Shown here: in pieces, positions 44,201 to 56,200 of the stretch
Layout: each line of letters begins with the position of its first letter
How positions within the stretch are numbered: position 1 is the stretch's first letter
NCBI RefSeq assembly: GCF_963082655.1
Contig: NC_081556.1
Coordinates: 151,132,501 to 151,196,500, forward strand
Direction of reading: 5' to 3'
Length of the DNA stretch: 64,000 nt
Origin: Stomoxys calcitrans
Lineage: Eukaryota > Arthropoda > Insecta > Diptera > Muscidae
Made by a program: the position numbers and the translations under genes
Notes under the pieces: generated by a model
The model's input: only the letters and a program-made list of their open reading frames with translations
Told to the model about the DNA's origin: nothing
The model's database searches: none

Positions 44201-47200
44201 TAGCTATCGCTCTCACTACTGATAGGACTTCTAACAAGCAACGGCAATTGCAGGGCTTTGAAATCGCGCTGGTTGACAGTTGCGCATCTATTGTGGCGCT
44301 GCCTGAATTGGTACAAGATTATGGCTATATTAACACTTTTTCCTGTCTAAATTATTTTCAGGCACATAGCGAATTTGCCTTTTCTGACTGCAATAGGGGC
44401 TTGAAATGGCAGATTGGAGGGAACTTCTTCAGCCCACCTGGCCCCCATTATTGTCAGGCATGTTGGCGCCTTATCTTCTTCGTTCTAATATCTATAGAGT
44501 ATTCAGTATAAACATATTTACGTTCCAGTCTAATGTACGTTTTCTCCCTCACCTTATTCTTATTTTCTTATTATCCATAAGAACAAGTGGTAAACACTCT
44601 CACTCGTATTTAAATGTTTATCTGCTTGCTGTTTGCATCTCTTTAATGTAACATACTGTCACACACATACATACATATCCATGTACATACGTTGTTATAC
44701 ATTTCTAGTTCTAAGCTTTGTTTTGTTATAAATAAAGATCACTCTGTATTTGGATTTTAATTGCAACGCATCTCATCTCTGCCGTGTCAATACATTACAT
44801 ATTTGGCGACGAGGATAAAAAAATTTTTTTTTTTTTTTTGAACTTAAATAAGTTATTTTATATAAAAAAAAAAGTGATAAACAGAGCAAAAAAATAAATG
44901 CCGCCTAAGATGGAAGGAGAAGGAAACCAAAGTTTTGCAGCCAGTCAAATTGCAGTGTTCCAGACTTCTAATGTGCCAGAATTCAACCCAAGTGCAGAGG
45001 CGTGGAATGTATGGAAAGAGCGTCTGGACATACATTTTTGTGAAATAAGCTGCACGGACGACAATGTGAAAAAGTCGATTTTATTAAAATCAATTGGTGC
45101 TGTGGCTTATAAAATGTTGCATAGTTTATGCAGTCCAGTGTCCCCTGTGTCAAAAAAATATGAGGAGTTGTGCGAGATATTGGATACGCAGTACACCCCA
45201 CCTACGATAGTGTTCAGCGAAAGAAAAAAGTTTCATGTCTCAACAAAAAGTGATAGTGAAACGGTTGCTGAGTGGTATGCCAGAGTTAAGACATTGGCGC
45301 TTAATTGTAAATTTGGTGCAAACTTGGATGCTTTTGTTTTAAATCAGTTTGTGATGGGCTTGCCACATTTCATCTTCGAACGACTGTGTGAAGAGGACGA
45401 AAGTCTAACGGTGCAAGTGGCGTTGAAAAAAGCGATGATCATGGAGACGAAAAGCATAGCAAAAGAGGCAGAGAGGGAGCAAAGTTCTGTGAACTTGGTG
45501 CAAAAGCAAAGACTCTCCAACAAGTATAACGGCAGTGGCGGTGGTGGCAGAGGTTATGGCAGCAGCGGTAACAGAGGCAGTAACAGCAACAGAGGCAGTG
45601 GTAACAGCAGTAACAGAGGCAATGGTTATAACAACAACAGAGGCAATGGCTATGAAAATAACAGAAGCGGCGGTCGCGATAACAGAATGGAAGTTGAAAA
45701 AAAGGCAGCTTGTTCTCATTGCGGTTGGCGCAACCACAGCTCTCAAGCTTGTAAATACAAGGAGAGCAAATGTCATTCGTGTGGAAGAAATGGACATCTG
45801 GCTTCTGTGTGTCATAATAAAAAGAGAAGTGTGAATTATGTATCTAATGATATTGATAACAATGATGATGATTATGATAATGATGATTTATTTAATTATT
45901 CAATTTTCAGTGTGGCTGAGCGCAAATCTAGTGATGTGTATTCTCTTCAGGTTGTAATTGATGGAGTTGAGCTTAATGCTGTGTGTGATACGGGTGCTCC
46001 GTGTACGTTGATGCCTGCTTGTTTTTATAAGGAGAACAACATTAAGAAAACACTTCGCCCATGCAATATACCATATGTAGATTACAATGGTGACAAGTTG
46101 AAGCTGGTAGGCGAATACGATGCGTCGGTGACTTTTCAAGGTAAAAGTAAATCAGTTGTTGTTGTTGTTGTTGTAAATTCATCAAATCCACCCCTGCTTG
46201 GTCGTTCGTTTTTACGATCGTTTAATTTTGAGCTGTTGCAAGTTAACAATATTGGTTCAATGGATTCTAATGCAACGATTATTGAACAAATTAAAAATGA
46301 ATTTTCTGAGGTTTTTCAAGACAAGTTGGGAGAATACAATGTGAGCAAAATTTCTTTAAAAATTGCTGAGGATGCAGCTCCTGTTTTTTGTAAACCAAGA
46401 CCTTTACCATTGGCATGGAAAGGCAAGATAGAGAAGAAGTTAAGAGACTTAATAAGTTCTGGTGTTTTGGAGCCGGTTGATAATTCCGATTGGGGAACTC
46501 CTTTAGTTCCAATTTTAAAGCCAAACGGCGATTTGAGGATATGCGGTGACTACAAGGTCACATTAAACAAATTTTTATTGGATTTTAAATATCCCTTACC
46601 CAGAATCGATGAGATTTTCGCATCGTTGGAGGGTGGTGAAGTTTTCACGAAGCTTGATTTATCCAATGCTTACAATCAGCTTGTTTTGGATGAAGAGTCT
46701 CAATTTTTATGCGCATGGAGTACGCATATTGGTACTTTGAAGGTGAAGAGACTACCATTTGGTGTCAAAACGGCTGCGGCCATTTTTCAAAAAACAATGG
46801 AAAATCTTTTAAGGGATATTCCCTATGTTGTTGTTTACCAGGATGACATAACCATCACTGGCAAAAATATGCAAGAGCATATCAGGACTTTGAAGCGTGT
46901 ACTTCAAAAACTACAGTCTTCAGGATTGAAGCTCAATTTAAACAAATCAGTATTTTTTCAATCTGAAATTTCCTATTTGGGATTTAACATCGACAAACAT
47001 GGATTAAGAAAGAACAATGACCGGATTTCATCAATAATCTCGTGTCCTATTCCCAAGAATATTTCTGAATTACGAGCTTTTGTGGGCATGGCAAATTATT
47101 ATTCGAAATTTATTAATGATTTTGCAAAAATCATGTCTCCACTATACAATTTATTAAGCAAAGATGTAGCCTTCGATTGGTCAGACAAATGTCATAAGTC

Positions 47201-50200
47201 GTTTGAGGATATAAAGAAGTCTGTTACTTCAGACCAAATCTTGGTTCATTTTAATCCTGACTTGCCAATCATATTAACTACTGATGCTTCAAATAATGCG
47301 GTAGCTGGAATTTTATCACACAGGTTTTCTGAAACAACAAAACCGATAGCATTTGTATCCCGAGCTTTGACGAAAAGCGAGAAGAATTACAGCACTCTTG
47401 AGAAAGAAGCCCTAGCCATTGTGTTTAGTGTTACTAAACTAAGGCAATATTTGCTTGGAAACAAATTCATTTTAAGAACGGATCATCGCCCATTATTGGC
47501 CATTTTTGGTAGCGACAAGGGTTTGCCTGTCATGGCTTCAGCAAGAATGCAACGATGGGCATTAATTCTTTCTGGATTTAATTATACCATAGAATATGTG
47601 AAAGGAATTAAGAATGAAGCAGATAGCATTTCAAGGATGCCTCAAAAAGAATTTCAATCTGATAATGTTGAAAATTCTTACATAAATTTTATTGAAGCCA
47701 ATGAAGCAGGTTTTAAAATCGATTTTAAAGATATTTCTCGTGAAACGAGACGAGACCCGATTTTGTCAAGAGTTGTGGACTGTATCTCCAACGGCACACT
47801 CAATAATATTGCTGGTGCCAATTTCACACCATTTCGGGAAAAGTATACCCAACTAACCGTTGAATATGGTTGTATTTTATGGGGTTATCGAACAATAATA
47901 CCTGATAAATTAAAAGAAAAAGTTCTAAATGAACTTCATCGTTCTCATTTGGGGATTGTCAAAACCAAAGCCCTTGCAAGGTCATACATATGGTGGCCAG
48001 GCCTTGACAAAGACATTGAGAACTTAATTAAGAACTGTCTACCGTGCCAAAAACTACAATCCAGTCCTGAGAAAAGCAGTTTAATACCATGGGTGCCAAA
48101 TGATTCGGTATGGAGCCGAATACATATTGATTTTGCTGGTCCGATAAGAAATTTTTACTTTTTAATCGTCATCGATTCATTTTCAAAATTTGTTGAAGTT
48201 TTCAAGACTAAAGATATGACGACAGCATTCACCGTCTCAAGGTTAAGAGAACTGTTTTCACGTTATGGTATTGTCGACACACTTGTAAGTGACAATGGCA
48301 CACAATTCACTTCACATGATTTTGAAACTTTTTTGTCCTTGAATGGAATTAAACACATCTTAACTGCACCTGGACATCCATCAACTAATGGCCAAGCTGA
48401 GAACTTCGTTAAAACGTTTAAAAAATCCATATATGCTAACTTGGAGCAAAATAAAGATGCCAATTTAGACCAAATTTTATACCGATTTTTAATGGACTAT
48501 CGCAACATGACCCATTGTAGCACTGGTGAATGTCCAGCAAAGATTTTCTTTGGCAGAAAACTAAAAACCCGGTTTAGTCTTTTAAAACCACCAACGACTA
48601 CGGAAAAGATAATAAATGCACAAGAAAACAACGTTCGAAACCACAAAGGTAGTCGAAATATTCAATTTACAGAAGGTCAGAAGGTAATGGTACGTGATTA
48701 CCGTAATCCAAACAAATCCAGTTGGGCACAAGCAAAGATAAAACAACAACTTGGACCTCAATCGTATTCGTGCATTTTATCACACAACAACTATATCATT
48801 AAACGCCATCTAGATCAGATAAGAGGTCAACAACAAAAACAACAACAAATCGTCGATTTGCAAGCACCTACAACAAATACCTTGTCTTCAGATGGTCCAC
48901 AGCAGATGCAAACGACTGAAGATATTTCACACACTAGAAGAGAACTCAGACCACGAGAGGGAGGAAGAGTAGTAAGAAAACCGGATTCAGGTACAAACAG
49001 CAATTTAGATACCAATTGATAATATACAATTTTGTCTACTCAATTCATTATTACTTTATAATTTCATTGATATTGTTTGTATTTGATTGATATGTTATTA
49101 ACAACTTTAGGGGGAGCATATAGAGTATTCAGTATAAACATATTTACGTTCCAGTCTAATGTACGTTTTCTCCCTCACCTTATTCTTATTTTCTTATTAT
49201 CCATAAGAACAAGTGGTAAACACTCTCACTCGTATTTAAATGTTTATCTGCTTGCTGTTTGCATCTCTTTAATGTAACATACTGTCACACACATACATAC
49301 ATATCCATGTACATACGTTGTTATACATTTCTAGTTCTAAGCTTTGTTTTGTTATAAATAAAGATCACTCTGTATTTGGATTTTAATTGCAACGCATCTC
49401 ATCTCTGCCGTGTCAATACATTACAATATCTGAAATTGTACCGCCGTAAATTTTGTTTTTCAGCGCTTTTTCAATCTATTTCGGGGTGAAACAATAAATA
49501 CACCTTGGACGAGCCGAATCTTCGAAATCCATAATCATGGATTCTGCTTAAAGTTACACAAAATTATCTAACTTAAAGTATGCAGTTCTACTTTACGTTT
49601 CAAATTTCTCCTCGGTAGGCAAAAATAAAGCTTCTAGGGGCTCTAATTGCTATTCGGGAGACCGGCTTATACAAATTTGCCCATGAACATTGCATTAAGA
49701 AACTGGGGTAAACTTCTGATAAATCAATGAGTGTTGTTCGCTTCAATTTTAAGCTCAATGATAAGGGACCTCCTTTTTATAGCCGAGTCCGAATGGCGTG
49801 CCGCAGAGCGACGTCTCTTTGAGGAGAAGTTTTTATATGGCAAAGTACCTCATAAATGTCGCCAGGAGGGGACAACCACCGCTGAACAATTTCGGACGTT
49901 CCTGCCAGGATTCGAACCCAGGCGTTCAGCGACGAAGGCGGACATGCTAACCTCAGCGCTACAGTGACCTTCACCGGTTTAGACAATACTAACATAACAA
50001 AACACTATGTGCAAAATTGCAGCCCAATTGGACAATAATTGCGATTTCCAGGGGCTCGAGACCTCAACTCGGGAGACAGGTTTATATATGAGCTACAAGC
50101 ACCTTCATTCACTATACGAGGGTTGCCTTTTATATTTCGAGATAGGACAATCTGCCAACTGACAGTTTTTTGGTAAAGTTTGACATTTTTGAGGCTGTAC

Positions 50201-53200
50201 ATACTCAGATCGTTTTGACATACGAGCGCTATTTGTGTTGTTTACAGTAACTTAAAAGATCCATCTCGCCCAAAAAAAATTTAATTAAATCGTACAATTG
50301 TTTGTACAACTTTCGACGCGGATTAACTCAACAAAAGTCTATCGATGAACTTAATTAAATTTTTGGCAATGAAGCTCCATCAAGGACCAGTGTTTATCGA
50401 TGGTGCGGTTAATTCAAACGAGGTCGTAGTTCACTCCAAGACGAATTTCGTGAAGGTCGTCCAAAATCAGTTGTTGTTCCAAAAATCATTGATACTGTGC
50501 GTCAACTGATATTGCAAGATCCATATCGTGAGATTAAGACAAGCTAAGGCATTAGTGGCCCGAGAATACATTCAATATTGCATGAACATTTGACCGACCA
50601 AAAAATTTGTTCTCGTTGGACCCCACAAAATTTGTCAATCGGCTGATGTCGATTGGTCGAAAGAAATGGTCCTAAAATACGTAACAACTGCATTTTTGAG
50701 CACTTAAAACATCGATTTGACGAGTCATAGTCCTGACTAGGCACCGAATGACTTCTTTTTTATTCCCGTGCGTAACAAATGAAATGAAAGTTAAACGTTT
50801 TTCGACACCTGAAGAAGCAGTTGATGCATTCAGAATGCATGTTTTGGATATATTGGGTTGCCCAAAAAGTAATTGCGGATTTTTTAAAAGAAAGTAAATG
50901 CATTTTTAATAAAACTCAGAATGAACTTTAATCAAATATACTTTTTTTACACTTTTTTTCTAAAGCAAGCTAAAAGTAACAGCAGATAACTGACAGAAGA
51001 AAGAATGCAATTACAGAGTCACAAACTGTGAAAAATTTTGTCAACGCCGACTATATGAAAAATCCGCATTTACTTTTTGGGCAACCCAATACCTCAATGA
51101 GAGTGGCAAAAGTGTTTCGACAATTGGTTCAAATTGGCATACAAAAGTGTATAGATCTTAATGGGGAATATTTTGAAAGACCATAAAGCGATTTTTGCTG
51201 ATTAATATTTGTTTTTGTGTTCTCTAATCCCGAAATATAAAAGGCAACCCTCGTATATGGAACAAAATTATCCTTTGTGTATTCATTTTCGGCAATTAAA
51301 GAGCTTTTAGTGAAATTTCATGCTACAAAAGTAGTACATATATGTATTGTACATATGTCGCTTGACTTATAGTATAATGATATAGATGCCTTTATTTGAA
51401 TCCCATATGATCATTAATGGTCCGTGAATTCGCTCCGAGGAATTAGGGTTATTTAAGTTTGGAAGTTAGATGTACTCCTTTCTTAAAGAGACTTTATTTA
51501 TTAGAACCCTATATTCTCATGGGGATTTTGGAAGTGGGAAGGCCCCAGGATGGTGGTTGGTGGGTTTGGGGAAAGTTGTGGACCCCCAGAAACGTCGCCC
51601 CGAAAGTGGGTATCAATTTCATGTTCTTATCCCCAATACCTTTAATTTTAGTCCCACATTAAATCGGTAAATATTTCCGATTTAGGGCTGTTTTAGGGAG
51701 TCGAGTGGTCCGCCAAACACTTAGCCCTGAAAATATATCAGCATTGCGCTCTATTTTCATATATCATTTTTTTTAACCCCATATTGCCATTGACCTCAAA
51801 ATTGGAAATTCTTTTTCTAATCTCAAATACCTTTCATTTAAACTCCTTATTTCAAAGGTTTGGGGTATGAGCCTTAAGGGGTAGGGTATGAGCCTGAAGT
51901 ATACAGTATTACTATTTTTTAAGCATAGCTTTTTCTTGGTCAGCTTATTTCAATAACAGATAATAAGATTATTTGCCCTATATAGTTCTAAATCAAACAA
52001 GTAAAAGCGTTATAAGTCGGCCGGGCCGAATCTTATATACCCTCCACCATGGATTGCATTTGTCGAGTCCTTTTCCCGGTATCTCTTTTTAGGCAAATAT
52101 ATGATAAAAGGAAAGAATTGCTATGATATTAGAGCTATAGTATCAAGTTATCGTCCGATTCGGACCATAATTGAACTGAATATTGGAGACCATAGTAGAA
52201 GTCGTTGTGTAAAATTTTAGCCAATTCGAATAAAAATTGCGCCCTTAAGAGGCTCAAGAAGTAAAATAGGGAGATCGGTTTATATTGGATCTGTATCGGG
52301 CTATACACCGATTCAGACCATAATTGGTACGTATGTTGAAGGTCGATGTACAAAATTTCAGCCAAATCGGATAATAATTGCAACCTTTAGATGCTCAAGA
52401 AGTCAAGATCTCAGATCGGTTTATATGTCAGCTATATCAGATTATGGACCAGCCAAATCGGCTAAGAATTGCGTCCTCTAGTGACTCAAGAAGTCAAGAA
52501 CCAAAATCGTTTTATAGGGCAACTATATCAAAACATGGACCGATATGGCCCATTTACAATCCCCGCCGACCTACATTAATAAGAAGCATTTTTGCGAAAT
52601 TTCAAACGGCTAGCGTTAATCGTTCGAATATTAGCGTACTTTCGACAAACTGACGGACGGATATGGCTAGATCCACTTAAAATGGCATGGCGATCAAGAA
52701 TATATATACTTTATGGGGTCTCAGAGGAATATTTTGAGGAGTTACAAACAGAATGACGAAATTAGTATACCCCCTCCTATGGTGGAGGGTATAAAAAATA
52801 GCAAATGGTGGATTTATAAAACCGCAACTGGAGTTTTAAAGCAACAAACCTGTAAATGATGCTATCAGCAAAGGTTTCCGGCCAAAACGATCAGACCAGG
52901 CTCCAATAAATGTACCACATAATGCAGGAACAATGCTCTGTACCAGAGAGTTTGTCATAAAAAACACAACTGTATATTCTTGGACCTCTGTCTCTATTTG
53001 CTGAAAATAAACATGTGGAGAATTTTAAAAAAAAAATCTTGCATTAAAATAGACAAACATACAACAATATGCAAACAAATAACTCATTTATATGATAAAG
53101 GTGTACAGCTTGGCCAACCACAATGGCTCGTGTCAGCCTATATTTATATTTTTTGCCGGTAGTCATAACAGAATGACATATGCAAAATTTCAACGCAATC

Positions 53201-56200
53201 AGATAAATCTTGTATACTTGGAGAACACAAATACCCCACATATACTCAAAAAAATAATCAAAAGAGCGGTTTATGTTATGGCAATGGACATGCAAAAAAA
53301 AATAAAACGTTTGGACATTTTTACGACAAACTAAATACTTTTATTATGAAGTTTTTCTTTTATTGTGACTGTGTAAAGAAAGTTTCGCTTCTTTATTTCA
53401 AATGTTAGCCACAAACGTAGCATTATTGAACATAAATAACTTTGTTTATTGTAAACCATTAAGCAGTTTCGCCTACGGTAAAAGGACCTTTCTTTTGTCG
53501 CAAAATCAAAAATTATTTAATGGCAAAAGTGTTTTGATTGCCGCAAACGGTTATTCGTTTACGGGACCAATAATTATTCTCTTGTGTCTCTCCTACTATA
53601 GAGAAGGGGTGAGTATAAACCAGTAATGGGCAAAAATACTCACAATTTTGCACATTACTGTTTGTGTACACAAGAAAGCAAGCCCATGGGCTTGCAAATA
53701 ATTGCAATTGTGTGCTCGTCACTGATATGAACACAATTCTCCCACACAACATTTTTTCAATTTTTTTTTTTACTGAGCAAAGAGCAGTATGTATGTTGAA
53801 CATCTCGATCAAGTCCGGATGGTGAGCTCAGAAAGTGAAATTTTTTTAAGTTTCGCCATAGCCTTAAGGGGTTGGGTATGAGCCTGAAGTATACATTATT
53901 ACTATTTTTTACGCATAGCCTTTTTCTGAGTCGGCATCTTAATTCCAAGCAAGCCCATGGGCTTCCAAATAATTGCAATTGTGTGCTCGTCACTGATATA
54001 GACACATTTTCCCAGTCAACATTTTTTCATTTTTTTTTTTGACTGAGCAAAGAGCAATCGGTTTGTTGAGCATACCGATTGCTCTTTGCTTGGTTCGGCC
54101 AGCCGAATCATGGACTCTGCAAAAAATTTACTAAATATAAATGTAGTTAAGGAAATAAAATAATTGCGGGGAGTAACCGCAACATATTTCTGCTAAACCA
54201 GGCAAAAATTGTAGCTGCTTGAAGCCGAACTAGGATAATCGAGAGATCGGTTTATATGGAAGCTATATCAGTTTAAAGACCGGTTTGGACCGTACTTGGT
54301 TGGCACAGATGTTGGAAGTCGTAACAGAGCACTATGTAAAAATGTAAGTCAATTGGGCCAGAAATTGTGGCCTCCAGAGACTCAAGATTTCGAATCGGGA
54401 TGTCGGTTTATATGGCAGCACTATCCAAATCTGAACCGGTCCATTTGCAATCCACACAACCTACATCAATAAGACGTCTCTGTGAAAAATTTCAAGCCCA
54501 TGTCTTTACTCGTTTGACCGGTAACATGATTCCCACTAATAAACGGACGGACATGGCTAAAGAGACTCAAATTTTCAAGACGATCAAGAATATATATACT
54601 TTATAGGGTTTCTTATCAATATTTTGAGATGTTACAAACGGAATAGCTAGAATAGTATACTCCCATCCTATGGTTGTTGGGTATAAAAATCCTGGTATGT
54701 CCAATGACAAATATCATCAGAGCAACAGACAAATGGCTGCCAGGTACAAGAAAACACAACAGGAATTTCTAAGGCACCTACATTGTTTGGTAATATTTAC
54801 GCGATAAAGAAATATCCATCCCAAAGTAGGTATTTAATATGCGAAAACAACCAATCCCATTAGTAATTTTTTGTTTTATTTATAGTATAACGAATACTAC
54901 GAACAACAATGATGTGTAAATTAAAGGCTTTTAATATAATTGTGTGTCATTAGGTTAGGTTAGGTTGGAGTGGCAGTCCTTTACAGACCAAGGCTTCTGC
55001 CGGGAATGGCATTAGTAATCCAAGCACTCTACCAACCCGGCTACAGTGTGAATCATTACATCGCAATAAATCCAAATGAATTCTGGAAGATTTTGAAATA
55101 CCAACTAAGCTCTGTTTATAATTGGCAAAAAATTTGAGTTTTAACTATGTTACAACATTAAATATAATTTAGCATGCTTTGAGCGGTATCTCTTTTTAGG
55201 CAAACAAAGAATAATGGATAAGAATTGTTATGCTATTAGAGCTTTATCAAGTTATAATCCGATTCGGACCATAAATAAACTGAATGTTAAAGACTATAGC
55301 AGAAGTCATTGGGTAATATTTCAATCCATTCGGATAAGAATTACGGCTTGTGGGGACTGAACAAGCATAATCGGAAGATCGGTTTACATGGGAGCTGTAT
55401 CAGGGTATATATCGATTTATTAGACCATATTGAGCACATATATTGATAGTCATGAAAGAAGTCTTTGTACAAAATTTCAGCCAAATCTGATAAGAATTGC
55501 GCCCTCTAGAGGCCTAAGAAGTCAATATCCCAGATTTGTGTAAATGGCAGCATATCAGGTTATGTACCGATTTCAACCATACTTATTACAGTTTTTAGAA
55601 GTCATAATCAAACACTTCATTCTAATTTTAGCCATTTCGGATAAGAATTTCGCCCTCTAGAGGCTTAAGAAGCGAAGATCCCAGATCGGTTTATATGGCA
55701 GCCTGGGTTCGAATCCTGGCGAGACCATCAGAAAAAAATTTTCAACGGTGGTTTTCCCCTCCTAATGCTGGCAACATTTGTGAGGTACTATGCCATGTAA
55801 AACTTCTCTCCAAAGAGGTGTCGCACTGCGGCGCGCCGTTTTGACTCGGCTGAAAAAAGGAGACCAAGTGTTTTTGGGTACGCCCTAAAGCACCCCCTTA
55901 ATTCAACTTCATTTCCTTTGGGAATAAAGAACAAATTTGATATCTATTTTCAGTGCAAAGTGCCGGTGGTCGCCCCAGCCTCAAAACACCCTCCAAACGG
56001 TTCATATTTACTGGCCCTGGCAATATGGGGCTCAAATTAATGGGATTTGGAAGTGCAGCACGAATTTGCTATCCATATTTGAGTCGAAATGTCTGAGGTG
56101 CCATCTCTCCCCTAATTAGAGCATTACCCTAAGGAAGAACATTACCACCAGGAACCGAGTAGGGGCAAATCCTCACACATCAATGAGTGCTTTCCGATTC

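Larger units (their letters stand above)
44493..49425 (+). mobile_element. Complete Ty3/gypsy retrotransposon, Mag-like
   Basis: Two LTRs of 307 bp (44493-44799 and 49119-49425) read identical base for base. A 5-bp target duplication atatc flanks them (44488-44492 and 49426-49430). A primer binding site at 44804 and a purine tract at 49109-49116 are in place, with one uninterrupted Gag-Pol frame and no envelope gene. The element lies in intron 3 of the upstream transporter in the opposite orientation. Identical LTRs mean very recent insertion. Mag-clade assignment rests on the tRNA-Ser primer site and the polymerase motifs and is inference. Confidence 0.95.

Noticed and set aside
45405..45834. 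Open frames on both strands over the Gly/Asn-rich part of Gag
   Set aside because: Low-complexity GGCAGT/AACAAC repeats leave all frames open; the Gag-Pol frame explains the sequence.
44493..49425. Endogenous retrovirus with envelope
   Set aside because: Only about 100 bases separate the end of Gag-Pol and the 3' LTR, so there is no room for an envelope gene.
54953..54970. Telomeric TTAGG repeats
   Set aside because: Only three partial units, inside a dispersed repeat; flies are known to lack TTAGG telomeres.
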